A DNA stretch of 64,000 bases from NCBI GenBank assembly GCA_018882965.1, contig VEQY01000005.1, positions 1 to 64,000 of the forward strand. The letters run 5' to 3'. Positions within the stretch are counted from its first letter, which is position 1. Each line of letters starts with the position of its first letter. This document shows positions 16,588 through 28,826 of this stretch, piece after piece. The notes under the pieces are model-generated. The model was given only the letters and a program-made list of their open reading frames with translations, did no database searches and was not told the DNA's origin. The DNA comes from Mycobacterium sp. GTDB taxonomy: Bacteria; Actinomycetota; Actinomycetes; Mycobacteriales; Mycobacteriaceae. A program made the position numbers and the translations under genes.

Positions 16588-18003
16588 TTAGGCGGCTTTG
16601 CGCCAGTGGCCTCGTTCGGCGACGGATTCGAAGGCCGCTTTGAGGACCGACAGGTAGCGCTCCACCGAGGCGCGGGCTTCGGGGTTGTCGGGGAACATCA
16701 CGGTGACCGCGGTCTCCTCGGCCACCCGGGCCACCCAGATCGAGAGCTGGTAGGAGTAGCGGCCATCGCCGTAGACCCCGACGTTCATGCTGCCCAGATC
16801 CGCGGTCAGCAGCGCCGAGAGCGGCGCGGTGCCGGCATCGAGGAAGTTGATCACCGGGAAGTTGGGCCGCGGCCCGCTGAGGCTGGGCTCAAGCTCCAAC
16901 ACCCGATCCAGGGGCACCGACGCCAGCTTCTTACCCTCATCGAAGGACTGCTGAGCCGCCCGCGCCGCCTCGGCGAAGGACAACCCCGCCACCGGCACCG
17001 TCACCGGGCTCAACCCGGTAAACCAGCCCAACGTCATCGCATCAGAGGCCTTACGGCGGGTATCGCGCGGGGTCAACCCGTAATAGGTCGACGCCCCGGT
17101 CAACTCATGCTCCGTCTGAGCGAAGCAGGCGAACACCCCACCGATGAACCGCGCCCCGGCATCCACACACGCCGACTCAAACCGCGCCATCTGCTCGTTG
17201 TCCATGATCGACATCGTGACCATCTCCGAAGCCGAGGGCACCGACGCATCACCCAAACTCAACGGGAAATCCGGGTAACTGTTCTGATTACCCGCCATGA
17301 ACGCCTTCCACGCCTGAATCTCCGGGGACTGCCCATCCAGCGACATCGCATACTCATACCGCTGCTCACAGAACTGGGCATAACTACCCGCCTCGGGCAG
17401 ACTCAACGGCCCACCACCAGCCACCAGCGCGTTGTAGGTCATATAGAACTCCAACAACGTCACCGTCACGATCGTGGCATCCAAATGCACGTGATCGATG
17501 CTGGCCCACAACGTGAACTTGTCCTGGCCCTGGATCACCCCGAAGCGGAAACAATCCCACTGCAACGGATCAGGAGTGCTGACCACCAGATCCCGAATCT
17601 CATCCAGGGTCAACTCACCATCACGCACCGGCCGAAACTCGATATCGGCCGGATTGTCCATCGTGCGCCGCACGATCTGACCACCCTCGCGATACTCAAA
17701 CCACGACCGATAGGTGTCCTGCCGGCGCAAATGAGCATTGATCACATACGACATCGCCCGCTCATCACACTGACCCGGGAACTCACAGCTGACCACCATC
17801 AACCGCGAATAATCCAAACCCTTACCACGCTGCTCACAAATCCCCCGAATATGCTGAGCCTGCATAAACCCCACCGGCACCGAACTCACCGGCGCCGCCG
17901 CAGCCTTCTCCAACGACCGCGCCGTAGGCTGCCACGTCGTCACAAAACCATCAACCGGCTTCCACTGGTCGATCGAACCAATCTCCAACGGGCCCACGCG
18001 CAT
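16588..18003 (-). CDS. PapA-family (PapA1/PapA2-like) acyltransferase
   Basis: A 471-residue condensation-domain protein closely resembling the trehalose-lipid acyltransferases PapA1 and PapA2 of M. tuberculosis along its whole length. The shared features include YVINAHLRR, DTYRSWFE, WDCF-FGVIQ, WFTGLSPVTVPVAGLSF and VMFPDNPEA. The catalytic His-x3-Asp reads DHVHLD near residue 170. These enzymes transfer long acyl chains from a carrier or CoA to trehalose or related sugars for outer-membrane lipids. Unlike the known loci, there is no PKS, FadD or MmpL gene beside it. A GAGGTGAG Shine-Dalgarno precedes the ATG. Its codon use is less GC-rich than the flanking genes. The substrate is unknown. 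Confidence 0.9.
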   Translation of the reverse strand: MRVGPLEIGSIDQWKPVDGFVTTWQPTARSLEKAAAAPVSSVPVGFMQAQHIRGICEQRGKGLDYSRLMVVSCEFPGQCDERAMSYVINAHLRRQDTYRSWFEYREGGQIVRRTMDNPADIEFRPVRDGELTLDEIRDLVVSTPDPLQWDCFRFGVIQGQDKFTLWASIDHVHLDATIVTVTLLEFYMTYNALVAGGGPLSLPEAGSYAQFCEQRYEYAMSLDGQSPEIQAWKAFMAGNQNSYPDFPLSLGDASVPSASEMVTMSIMDNEQMARFESACVDAGARFIGGVFACFAQTEHELTGASTYYGLTPRDTRRKASDAMTLGWFTGLSPVTVPVAGLSFAEAARAAQQSFDEGKKLASVPLDRVLELEPSLSGPRPNFPVINFLDAGTAPLSALLTADLGSMNVGVYGDGRYSYQLSIWVARVAEETAVTVMFPDNPEARASVERYLSVLKAAFESVAERGHWRKAA

Positions 18004-18014
18004 CGGGTCTCACC

Positions 18015-18041
18015 TCGCTCTTTTGTCGCTCTTCGTCGCTC
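18015..18041. repeat. Three phased TCGCTC repeats in the PapA leader
   Basis: TCGCTC occurs at 18015, 18026 and 18036, that is, at 10-11 base spacing (one helical turn), just upstream of the PapA start. Such phased repeats often bind a regulator; no protein can be named. Confidence 0.45.
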
Positions 18042-18053
18042 TGCGTCTGGTAT

Positions 18054-18068
18054 GTCGTCTGAGACGAC
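18054..18068. promoter_or_regulatory. Palindromic operator candidate upstream of PapA
   Basis: GTCGTC-TGA-GACGAC is a perfect 6-base inverted repeat 51 bases before the PapA ATG, a typical size for a TetR- or MarR-family operator. Function inferred. Confidence 0.45.
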
Positions 18069-19002
18069 GAGTTCGTTGCACTCGGTCCGGCGGTGGTGCA
18101 CACCCTGGGTGATGTGCCGCGACGTTGCGCCTACATCAGTCCAAAGTTGCCAGATCTCAGCTTAGTGTAAGGGTTGCGTGATGAAAAAGCTACCGAAACT
18201 TGGAAACTCAGAAAATGAAGTTGGGGAATGTAACCTGGCTCACAACCACGGCTGGGGATCGTTCTGATTCTGTTTGCTGTCAGGAACGGTATGCCGTCGT
18301 ACTGCGATCCCGGAACGGATTAGGCCGCGGACGCCAGCTCCCCGGTTTCTCCATTGTTTTACCTGTTCAGAGCCAGTAAATCAGCCATCCTCTGCAGTCT
18401 CGGCAGGATCTCGAAGCCCCCACTGAACCAGTCGGCAAACGAGTGAGGCAGCGTTGCGGTGACTTTTAAGACATATATTTCGTGAACCGGCTCACAATCA
18501 CCCCGATTGGCAAATTGATCAGCCGTGCGAAAGTAATTGCCAGAGAAAATGGCGGGCAAATATGCATAAAGGGTGCGAATAGGGGTGCATTTGCTGGCGC
18601 TCTCAGCAGGCCCGCGCCGGCCCCGGCCCCGAGCAGCCTGACGTCGCCGGCAACGGATCGCCGCACCGGACTGACCGCTCTGAACAGCGGTTCCGCGCCG
18701 AGCCGAGAATTTTGGCAATTAGCCTGAGAGTGGGCTGAGAGATACATATGAAGTACTCAGGTTGTCTTCTGTGCCGCCCGAAAAGGCCATTTCCCGGGTG
18801 ACGATGGCGAAGGAAACTCGCCTTCGGCGGGGCCGACAGCAAATCCATCGCATCCGACCTGAGACTAAAGTCCTCAAGAACATTAATTTTTCCTGAGAAC
18901 AATTCCCACAGGGTCCCGGAAAAGGATCCGACCGCGGTCGGCCGGTGAATTCACCCCGCCCCGGCCGGGTGTGCCGCAGGTTAGCCAGGCCGCGCCGTCG
19001 GG
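18069..19002. other. AT-rich intergenic region without a convincing gene
   Basis: Between the PapA promoter and the end of the lipL-like gene the sequence is markedly less GC-rich than the rest of the window, notably around 18160-18290, 18350-18600 and 18710-18910. No frame shows mycobacterial codon bias or a recognisable domain. It contains overlapping divergent -10-like motifs at 18163-18170, a possible 28-codon frame at 18181-18267, and a CGAAGG/CCTTCG hairpin near 18808-18826. The composition suggests imported DNA or a long regulatory region of the kind bound by Lsr2. Confidence 0.5.
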
Positions 19003-20262
19003 CTAGCCGGCGGCCGCGACCGAAACCGGCCGGTAGCGGGCTCCGTGCTCCTCGACCGGGGTGAAGCCGTGTCGGCGGGCAGTGGCGGCGGCGCGCCGGA
19101 TCAGTCCCGCGGTGGCGATGAATCCGGCCTGATCGGAGGCCAGGAACGGGGTCAGCAGCCGGTTATGGACCAGGGCGAACGCCAACCCGGCCTCCGGGAT
19201 CGCCCACCCGAAGGATCCCCCGAGCCCGACATGGCCGAAGCCGGGCAGCACCCCCGGGATCGACATGCCGTGAAAACCCTGGTGGAAACCCAGCGGCAGC
19301 AGAAGGTTGCGATCGGGCCGCAGGTCACGACGGCCGGTCAGGCCCGCGACCCGCTGTGCCGACAGATACCGCCTGCCGTCGATCTCGCCGCGGTTGGCCA
19401 GCGCGCCGTACATGCGGGCCAGGCCGCGGGCGGTGATCACGCCGTTGGCCGAGGGAATCTCGCTGTCCAGCAGGGGAATGTCACCCTGCACGACCGATTT
19501 CGCCCCGGGGAAGTACATCGATCCGAAGGCCGCCGACACCTCGAGCGCCGCCACCCGCGGCGCGACGGCGTTGAACAGCGGGTTCGGCAGGTTGAGTTGG
19601 GGGCCGATGATCTCTGCGGCGCGGGTCGGCGAGGACGCCGGGGGTCGTCCGAGGTGCACACCGTCGGTGTTCAGTGGCAGAGCCACCTCGGCGCGGATCA
19701 GTTCGCGCATGCCCCGACCGGTGACCGCCCGCGCCAAGCCCGAGAGCAACCAGCCGTAGGTCAGGGCGTGGTAGGCGGATTTGCCCCGATATCGCCCGGC
19801 GGGAGCCGCCGCGATCATCGCCTCCATCTGATGGTGATCGAGCACATGCCGTCGGCGAACTCCCTGCAGGTTGGACAGCCCGGCGCGATGACTCAGCACA
19901 TCCTGGACGGTGATCGTCGCCTTCCCGTTGGCACCGAAATCCGGCCAGTACCGGGCCACCGGGGCGTCGTAGTCGATGAGGCCCCGGTCGGCGAGGCGGT
20001 GGATGACCGTGGACGACACCCCCTTGGTCGCCGAGAACACCATCGGCGCGGTGTCGGCCGACCAGCGCACCGTCCCGCGCCGGTCCGACCAGCCCGTCCA
20101 GACGTCGACGACCGGCTGTCCGTCCAGGTAGACCGCGAGGGCGCCGCCGCCGGTGCGACGGTGCGGAAACAACATCGCGAAGCTCCGCACGGCCAACGAG
20201 AAGTTGTCGTCGGCGGTGCCGCGAACACCCCGCGGCAGGTCCAAGGCTGTGGCCTGGGTCAC
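19003..20262 (-). CDS. lipL: LipL-like serine beta-lactamase-fold esterase
   Basis: A 419-residue class C beta-lactamase-like hydrolase matching M. tuberculosis LipL (Rv1497) in sequence and position. It shows GGGALAVYLDGQPVVDVW-G, the SATK nucleophile motif (S-x-x-K), the YHALTYGWLLSGLARAVTG block with the tyrosine base, and GFGHVGLGGSFGW near the C-terminus. LipL has esterase activity on short-chain lipids. I chose GTG 20262 because a TACAGT hexamer lies six bases before it, giving a leaderless message, and because homology begins shortly after; an upstream frame to 20334 exists. It lies downstream of meaB on the same strand but has its own promoter. Confidence 0.85.
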   Translation of the reverse strand: MTQATALDLPRGVRGTADDNFSLAVRSFAMLFPHRRTGGGALAVYLDGQPVVDVWTGWSDRRGTVRWSADTAPMVFSATKGVSSTVIHRLADRGLIDYDAPVARYWPDFGANGKATITVQDVLSHRAGLSNLQGVRRRHVLDHHQMEAMIAAAPAGRYRGKSAYHALTYGWLLSGLARAVTGRGMRELIRAEVALPLNTDGVHLGRPPASSPTRAAEIIGPQLNLPNPLFNAVAPRVAALEVSAAFGSMYFPGAKSVVQGDIPLLDSEIPSANGVITARGLARMYGALANRGEIDGRRYLSAQRVAGLTGRRDLRPDRNLLLPLGFHQGFHGMSIPGVLPGFGHVGLGGSFGWAIPEAGLAFALVHNRLLTPFLASDQAGFIATAGLIRRAAATARRHGFTPVEEHGARYRPVSVAAAG

Positions 20263-20268
20263 AGAGAG

Positions 20269-20274
20269 ACTGTA
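20269..20274 (-). promoter_or_regulatory. Candidate -10 element for the lipL-like gene
   Basis: TACAGT on the minus strand, followed by six bases and the GTG at 20262; textbook spacing for a mycobacterial leaderless start. Confidence 0.5.
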
Positions 20275-20362
20275 ACCACGAACCACGGCCCCGGATACGG
20301 TGTTTGCCAACCTGTTATCAGCACTGGCCGGCACATCCGACGGGGTGTGCTGCCGGACTGTC

Positions 20363-21360
20363 CTAGCGGGATCGCTCGGCCGCCCTGAGGATCCGCTGGG
20401 CGGCCAGTGCCGGGGTCAGTTCGCCGTCGCGGACCTGACGCTCGACCTCGGCGCGCATCTTGCGTACGGCCGGGTTCGTCAGCACCCGGTCGACGACGGC
20501 GTCGCGCACCATCGACCAGGTCCACTCGACCTGCTGGGCGCGCCGGCGCGCGTCGAACTCGCCGGCCTCGGTCAGCACGGCACGGTGACGCAGCACCGCG
20601 GCCCACAACTCCGTCAACCCGGTGCCCTTCAACGCGCTCGTTGTCAACACCGGCGGGTGCCAGCGGGCGTCGGGCGGGGTGATCAGCCGGATGGCGGAGG
20701 CAAGCTCGCGCGCGGCCGCCTCGGCCTCGGTCACGTGGTCGCCGTCGGCCTTGTTGACCACAACGATGTCGGCGAGTTCGAGCACGCCCTTCTTGATGCC
20801 CTGCAACTGGTCTCCGGTGCGGGCGAGGGTCATGAAGACGAAGGTGTCGACCATGCCGGCCACCGCGACCTCGGACTGCCCCACACCCACCGTCTCGATG
20901 AGGACGACGTCGAAGCCCGCGGCCTCCAGCAACACGATGGTCTCGCGCGTTGCTCGGGCCACGCCACCGAGAGTCCCCGAGGTCGGCGAGGGCCGGATGT
21001 AGGCGTCGGGGTGCACCGCCAGCCGCGCCATCCTGGTTTTGTCGCCCAGGATCGAACCGCCGGTCCGGGTGGAGGAGGGATCGACGGCCAACACCGCCAC
21101 CCGGTGGCCCTGGTCGATGAGATCCATCCCGAGCGCCTCGATGACCGTGGACTTCCCCACCCCGGGTACACCGGTGATGCCGACGTGCATCGCTGCACCC
21201 GCCGCGGGCATGAGTTCCATCAGCAGCCGCTGGGCCTGCTCGCGGTGATCCGCCCGGGCCGACTCCACCAGGGTGATCGCTCGCGGGAGGGCGGCGCGGT
21301 CGCCGCCGCGAATCGCGGCGGCGAGTTCCGCGGTGGCTGCGGCTCCGGCGCGCGCGGCCA

Positions 21361-21361
<1 letters not shown>
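20363..21361 (-). CDS. meaB: Methylmalonyl-CoA mutase-associated GTPase MeaB
   Basis: A 332-residue G3E-family GTPase. The Walker A motif is GVPGVGKST near residue 64, an ETVGVGQSE switch follows, and NKAD provides guanine specificity. A C-terminal dimerisation region closes the protein. MeaB gates cobalamin loading and protects methylmalonyl-CoA mutase from inactivation. The ATG at 21361 overlaps the mutB stop by one base (TGATG), so MeaB is made with the mutase. It corresponds to Rv1496; the mazEF4 toxin-antitoxin pair that separates mutB and meaB in M. tuberculosis is absent here. Confidence 0.95.
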
Positions 21362-23660
<2,299 letters not shown>

Positions 23661-23664
<4 letters not shown>

Positions 23665-25520
23665 CGGTCGTTCACGCTCCCACCGCGTTCAATGACGCTC
23701 AACAAGCCCGACAGCACCGAGACCGCGTCGATGCCCCTGTGCAGAAACCCGTCGGGGCCGTGCGACCCCGCCGCCGTGGTTTCGGGTCCGGCAACGTAGA
23801 CCGGACCCAGCCCGGAGGCCCTGGCGGCAGCGACCGCGCCGGACAGCTCGGTCCCGTACCGCGCGTCGGCACCGCAGATCACCGCGAGGCGGGTCCCTGC
23901 CTGCCGCGCGACCTCGGCGAGGGTCACCGCATCGACGGTGCCCGGGTTGATCGCCTCGATCCCGCCGGCGGCCAGCAGATTGGCGGCGAAACCGACCCGC
24001 GCGTTGTTCTCGGCCGGGGGCCCCAGCGGCAGCAGCAGCGCCCGCGGGCGGGAACCGGTGCCGCGCAGGTAGGCGTCGGACCGGTCGCGCAGGCGCTCGA
24101 AGGCCGTGGCGTAGCGCCACGGGCCCGCGGAGCCCGGTTGCCGCAGTGGCGGTTCGGCCACGTTCGGAAACTCACTGACGCCGGTGATCGGCGTGCGACG
24201 ACGCGCGATGTCCTCATCGCGCCGGGCCCGGAGCCGGTCGAGTTGCTCGGTGACGTACGCGCGGGCCTGGGTGAACCCGTTGCGGGCCTCGATCTCGCGG
24301 AAATGCGACCATGCCTGTGCGGCAAGGGTTTCGGTGAGATCCTCCACGTACCATGAGCCGCCGGCAGGGTCGAGCACCCGACCGATGTGCGACTCCTCCA
24401 GAAGCAGCAGCTGACTGTTGCGGGCAAGCCGACGCGAGAAGTCCGGTCGTCGGATCGATTCCAGTCCGCCGGGGATGGCGACGTCAAAGGGGAGCACCTG
24501 CACCGTGTCCGCTCCGCCCGCACCCGCACCAAAGGCGGCGACGGTGGTCCGAACCATGTTCACCCACGGGTCGCGCTGGGTCATCATCGGCAGTGACGTC
24601 ACCGCGTGCAGCCGGACCGCACCACTGCGCGGGTCGCCTACTTGGTCGGCAATCCGGCTCCACAGCCGCCGTGCGGCACGGAACTTCGCGATGGTCATGA
24701 ACTGATCGTCATCGGCCGCCAGCCGGAAGCTGATCTGACCGAGCGCCGGCCCGACACCGAGTCCGGCGGCCGTCAGCAACCGGAGGTACTCGGTGGCGGC
24801 CCCGATCACCCCGGCCAGTTCCCACGCCGCATTGGCACCCAGACCGTGCAGCGCCGGACCGTCCACGGCGATCGACCGCACCGCGAGGTCGGCGGCGCGG
24901 CCGGCCACCGCCTGCACCTCGCCCACCTCCGGGGAGGGGCTACCGGTGAGGGCGGCGGTCAGGGGGTCGGCGCCCAGGTCGATCGAGGTGGCCGCCTGGG
25001 CGGGGCCGGCGGCGCCCGCCACGAGCGCGAGCATCGCCTCGGCGGCGGGACCGAAGTCACCGCGGGCGTCCAGCCGGACCGGCGCCAGAGTCAGGTAGAC
25101 GCCCTCGAGGACTCGATCGAGATCCTCCGCCGGAATTCCGTCCGGGCCCACCCGCAGGACCAGCGCGCTGACCCCGTCGACGAGCGCGTCGAGAATGGCG
25201 GCGTTGGCCTCCTGAACCGATCCGCCCGACCCGGGAGCCGGAAACTCCTCGGCCACCTTCCATCCGGCGAGAACGTCGCGGTGGGGATCGCTGCCGCGCA
25301 CGAAGGGCCACTCGCCGGGCAGCGGCTGCTCCGGCAACTCGTCGAACGCCGTGTAGAGCGCACGGACGGAGAATCCCTCGCCGGTGGGTGAATCCAGCAG
25401 CCGCTCCGGCGTGGCCTCCTCCGCTGCTTCCGGGCGGCCGCTGCGGGCCAGCACGCCGGCGACGGCACTGCGCCACCGCTCGCGCGCGCCCTCCAGGGTC
25501 TCCCCCAGGTCTGCGGACAC
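23661..25520 (-). CDS. mutA: Methylmalonyl-CoA mutase small subunit
   Basis: A 619-residue partner of MutB. It keeps the barrel and Rossmann domains but lacks the DxHxxG cobalamin ligand and most catalytic residues, as normal for this subunit. It forms the heterodimer with MutB. An AGGAG lies 7 bases before the GTG start at 25520, and it leads the mutA-mutB-meaB operon with 4- and 1-base overlaps. Corresponds to Rv1492. Confidence 0.95.
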
Positions 25521-25585
25521 CGGCAGCTCCTGTTGTCGTTCGCGCGGCGGGACGTTCTCAGGCTAGATGATGGCCACCCCTTACC

Positions 25586-26305
25586 GTGGAGGCCGTGATC
25601 CCCCCCGGTCTGAGCGCGCTGCGTGGCGCGGCGGCCGCCGTCGGTTCCGCGCTGGCCGTCACCGCACGCCAGATCAGCCGGACCCGCCTGCTGGCGACCG
25701 CGGTCGTCGCCGCGGCCCTGGTCGCCGCCGCCCTGCTGGTCCCCCTGCCCAGTGCCGTCGAGCTGCGCGACTGGGCCACCTCGCTGGGCGGCTGGTTCCC
25801 GCTGGCGTTCCTGGGCGCCCACGTCGTGGTCACAGTGCTGCCCTTCCCGCGAACGGCGTTCACCCTGGCGGCCGGGCTGCTGTTCGGGCCCGGGGTCGGG
25901 ATCGGGCTTGCCGTCGCGGCGAGCACCCTGAGCGCAGTCCTGGCTCTGTTCCTGATTCGCGCCCTGGGCTGGCAACTCAGTGGGCTGGTCAGCCACCCGG
26001 CGCTGGAATCGGTGGACGCCAGGCTGCGCGACCGCGGGTGGCCGACGGTGTTGTCCCTGCGCCTCATCCCGGCGGTGCCGTTCTCCGTACTCAACTACGC
26101 GGCGGCGGCGTCGGCGGTGCGGACGCTGCCCTATCTGTGGGCCACCCTCGCCGGGCTGCTGCCGGGCACGACGGCGGTGGTGGTGCTCGGTGATGCGCTG
26201 ACCGGGGACGTCAGCCCGCTGCTGATCCCGGTGTCGCTGTGCACAGGCGCCCTCGGGGTGGCCGGGCTGGTCCGCGAGACCCGGCTCTACCGTCGGGGCC
26301 GCTAG
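25586..26305 (+). CDS. TVP38/TMEM64 (VTT-domain) membrane protein
   Basis: A 239-residue integral membrane protein with about five helices and the VTT/DedA-like signature: FPRTAFTLAAGLLFG in the first re-entrant region and LRLIPAVPFSVLNYAAA in the second. Bacterial relatives are linked to envelope homeostasis and lipid transport, and eukaryotic ones to lipid scrambling. The role here is inferred only from family. GTG start at 25586 or 25595. It is divergent from mutA and its TAG stop shares CTAG with the convergent SPFH gene. Corresponds to Rv1491c. Confidence 0.88.
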   Translation: MEAVIPPGLSALRGAAAAVGSALAVTARQISRTRLLATAVVAAALVAAALLVPLPSAVELRDWATSLGGWFPLAFLGAHVVVTVLPFPRTAFTLAAGLLFGPGVGIGLAVAASTLSAVLALFLIRALGWQLSGLVSHPALESVDARLRDRGWPTVLSLRLIPAVPFSVLNYAAAASAVRTLPYLWATLAGLLPGTTAVVVLGDALTGDVSPLLIPVSLCTGALGVAGLVRETRLYRRGR

Positions 26306-27444
26306 CGTTCGATCGCGGTGTGCCGGGCCGCGTCGGATTCGATCGGCGTCCGCGCCTCGGCCTCAGCCCTGGCCACCGCCTGGGCGATCGCGGGGTCGGA
26401 CTGGGTGACGAACCAGTCCGCCACCTCGTCGGAGTCGTCTTCGGGTTTGGGGATGTCGGCCTCGACCGGAGAGGGCTGGTAGCGAAAAACGCCGTCGGAG
26501 CCGGGGGCTCCGAGCATCTTGGCGAACCCCTGCAGTGCCGCGCCGAAGTCACTGGGCACCAGCCACACCTTGTTGGCCTCGCCCTGGGCCATCTGCGGCA
26601 GCGTCTGCAGATACTGGTAAGCCAGCAGTTCGGGGGTCGGACGGCCGGCCTTGATCGCCGCGAAGGTCTTCTCGATGGCCTTCGCCTGGCCCTGGGCATG
26701 GAGATACTGCGCCGCCCGTTCACCCTGGGCACGCAGGATGCGCGACTGACGTTCGGCCTCGGCGGCCAGGATGGCGGCCTGCTTGGCGCCCTCGGCCGCC
26801 AGGATCTGCGCCTGCTTCTGGCCCTCGGCCTGTTTGATCGACGCCTCCCGGGTGCCTTCGGCGGTGAGGATCATGGCCCGCTTCTCGCGGTCCGCGCGCA
26901 TCTGCTTTTCCATCGAGTCCTGGATCGACGGCGGCGGGTCGATACTGCGCAGTTCCACCCGGGCCACCCGCAACCCCCAGCGGCCGGTGGCCTCGTCGAG
27001 CACTCCGCGCAACTGGGCGTTGATCTGGTCGCGACTGGTCAACGTCTGTTCGAGCGTCATCCCGCCGACGACGTTGCGCAGCGTGGTGGTGGTCAGCTGT
27101 TCGACCCCGACGATGTAGTTGCTGATCTGGTAGACCGCCGCCTGCGGGGTTGTCACCTGGAAGTAGACGACGGTGTCGATGTTGACGGTGAGGTTGTCCT
27201 CGGTGATCACCGGCTGGGGCGGAAAGGAGACCACCCGCTCGCGCAGGTCGACCCGGGCCCGGATCCGGTCGATGAACGGCACCAGCAGGGTGAGCTGACC
27301 GGAGACCGTCTTGCTGTACCGCCCGAGCCGCTCGATCACCGCGGCCTCGGCCTGCGGTATCAAAGCGATCGATTTGGCGACGATGATGATCGCGAAGATC
27401 ACCAGCACCGCCAACACCACCAGACCGGCGAGCGCTCCGTCCAT
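26302..27444 (-). CDS. SPFH/stomatin-family membrane scaffold protein
   Basis: A 380-residue protein with one N-terminal membrane helix (residues 5-25) and an SPFH/band-7 domain (about 30-200, starting IPQAEAAVIERLGRYSK). A long Ala/Glu/Gln-rich coiled coil and a C-terminal acidic tail follow. Stomatin-type proteins oligomerise into membrane microdomains and modulate proteases or transporters. It lies directly after the NfeD gene, the usual partner of such proteins. Corresponds to Rv1488. Confidence 0.92.
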   Translation of the reverse strand: MDGALAGLVVLAVLVIFAIIIVAKSIALIPQAEAAVIERLGRYSKTVSGQLTLLVPFIDRIRARVDLRERVVSFPPQPVITEDNLTVNIDTVVYFQVTTPQAAVYQISNYIVGVEQLTTTTLRNVVGGMTLEQTLTSRDQINAQLRGVLDEATGRWGLRVARVELRSIDPPPSIQDSMEKQMRADREKRAMILTAEGTREASIKQAEGQKQAQILAAEGAKQAAILAAEAERQSRILRAQGERAAQYLHAQGQAKAIEKTFAAIKAGRPTPELLAYQYLQTLPQMAQGEANKVWLVPSDFGAALQGFAKMLGAPGSDGVFRYQPSPVEADIPKPEDDSDEVADWFVTQSDPAIAQAVARAEAEARTPIESDAARHTAIER

Positions 27445-27458
27445 TTTCGCTGTCCTCC

Positions 27459-27893
27459 CTAGGGATTGCGCCAGACCACCGCGGTGGCACCGTCGATATG
27501 CATGACGGTCACCCGGTCACCCGGTTCGTACACATCGTCGCCGTTGTACGGGCGAGCGGTCCACACCTCACCGTCCAGCTTGACCCGACCCTGATGGCGG
27601 CTCACCTGATCAAGCACCAGCGCATCCTTGCCCTCCAGCGCCCGCACCGGTTCCGGTAGGGCGGGTCCCGCGTCGAGTCGTCGCCGCAGCGCCGGGCGCA
27701 CCAGGACGAGCAGCAAAACCGACACGACCAGGAACACCGCTCCGTCGGCCCACACCGGAAGGCCGAGCAACCAAGCCGAAGCCGCCGCGGCCAGCGCCCC
27801 GCCACTGAGCATCACCAGGAACAGATCTCCGGTGAGGACCTCGGCGGCAGCAAGGCCGAGGGCGAAAATCAGCCAGATCAGCGCCGCAGGCAT
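27459..27893 (-). CDS. NfeD-like membrane protein
   Basis: A 144-residue short NfeD protein with three membrane helices in the first 70 residues and a soluble OB-fold domain ([28 protein letters not shown]). NfeD OB domains work with SPFH proteins, as the gene order indicates. The ATG at 27893 gives exactly the length of the M. tuberculosis homologue Rv1487; an in-frame ATG at 27920 adds nine residues. 14 bases separate it from the SPFH gene. Confidence 0.9.
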   Translation of the reverse strand: MPAALIWLIFALGLAAAEVLTGDLFLVMLSGGALAAAASAWLLGLPVWADGAVFLVVSVLLLVLVRPALRRRLDAGPALPEPVRALEGKDALVLDQVSRHQGRVKLDGEVWTARPYNGDDVYEPGDRVTVMHIDGATAVVWRNP

Positions 27894-27965
27894 ACCGCCA
27901 CGATACGCGGGACGCGACATCACCGCGGAGGTCACCGGTGGCCGACAGATGCCCCGCCCAGCAAC

Positions 27966-27971
27966 TACACT
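27966..27971 (+). promoter_or_regulatory. Candidate -10 element for the Rv1486c homologue
   Basis: TACACT ends 9 bases before the ATG at 27981, which would leave a 5' leader of only two or three bases. Confidence 0.4.
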
Positions 27972-27980
27972 GCCCTCATC

Positions 27981-28826
27981 ATGTGGTGTCCGAGCGTCTC
28001 GCTGTCGGTGTGGGCCAACGCCTGGCTGGCCGGCCACGCCGCACCCGACGACGTCCTCGATGCCCTGAGTGCCTGGGCGCCAACCCATTCGGTGACCGCG
28101 CACGATTCGGTCGCCGCCGGCCGCACGGGTCTGCCGTGGCCGGATGTCGACGCGGCGGGCGCGATGTCGCTGCTGCAGACGATGCGGGTGGCCGCCGGTC
28201 CGCGTACCGAGGCGAGCTGGCCGGGCCGGCCGGCGATCTCGGTGCTGCTGCCGATTCCCGGCGATGTCCGCGGACTGATCCCGGACACCCCCTTCCAGCG
28301 CGACGCGTTGGCGGTCGGCGAGGCGGTCTTGGTGGCGGCCCCCGGCGGCGACGCGTTCGGGCTGGTCCCCGGATTCTGCGACTCCGAGGATGACGAACCG
28401 CCGTCCTGGACCACCCTGGCCTGGTCGGCCTACGCGCTGCCGGATGCTCCCCCGGTCGATACCCCTGATCTCGGCGAGGCCGAGTACGCACTGCGGACCG
28501 CGGTCCGCTCCGCGGCCGAAGCGCTCGCCGGGATGCACCTGGCCGGGGAGGACTGTGCCGATCCGCGCGCCATGGTCGAGGAGGTGCTGCAGGCCGGCCG
28601 GATTCACCGGATGCCCGACCACGCCCCGCCGCGCGCAGTGCGCGTCCTTGCCACCGCCGCTCATGTCGATGCGATCATCGCGGTCAGCGCCGGGGTGGCG
28701 CCGATCGGATCACAGAGTTCGGTTCAGGCGCAGACCGCCGACGACGCACTGCGACCGCTGGCCGCCGTCGTCCGATCGGCGCGGGCGGCAGCGGTCAACG
28801 CGATCCTGCACTCGGCCTGGCACTAG
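27981..28826 (+). CDS. Conserved mycobacterial protein of unknown function (Rv1486c homologue)
   Basis: A 281-residue soluble protein, Ala-rich, with no signal, membrane segment or recognised catalytic motif. Its position between Rv1487 and hemH homologues identifies it as the Rv1486c family. Its last 32 bases overlap the convergent ferrochelatase gene. No function can be assigned. Confidence 0.85.
   Translation: MWCPSVSLSVWANAWLAGHAAPDDVLDALSAWAPTHSVTAHDSVAAGRTGLPWPDVDAAGAMSLLQTMRVAAGPRTEASWPGRPAISVLLPIPGDVRGLIPDTPFQRDALAVGEAVLVAAPGGDAFGLVPGFCDSEDDEPPSWTTLAWSAYALPDAPPVDTPDLGEAEYALRTAVRSAAEALAGMHLAGEDCADPRAMVEEVLQAGRIHRMPDHAPPRAVRVLATAAHVDAIIAVSAGVAPIGSQSSVQAQTADDALRPLAAVVRSARAAAVNAILHSAWH

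Noticed and set aside
16606..18165. A 519-codon open frame on the plus strand antisense to PapA
   Set aside because: It is a mirror of the PapA gene, rich in Arg, His and Pro with no domain. The minus-strand protein is clearly a PapA homologue.
18580..18760. GGGGTGC and GGCTGAGAG pieces resembling a TPP riboswitch
   Set aside because: The pieces are too far apart and the remaining conserved segments are absent, and no thiamine gene follows.
18359..18902. Several minus-strand frames of 93-119 codons in the AT-rich region
   Set aside because: No domain, no good ribosome-binding site, mixed composition and mutual overlap; more likely chance.
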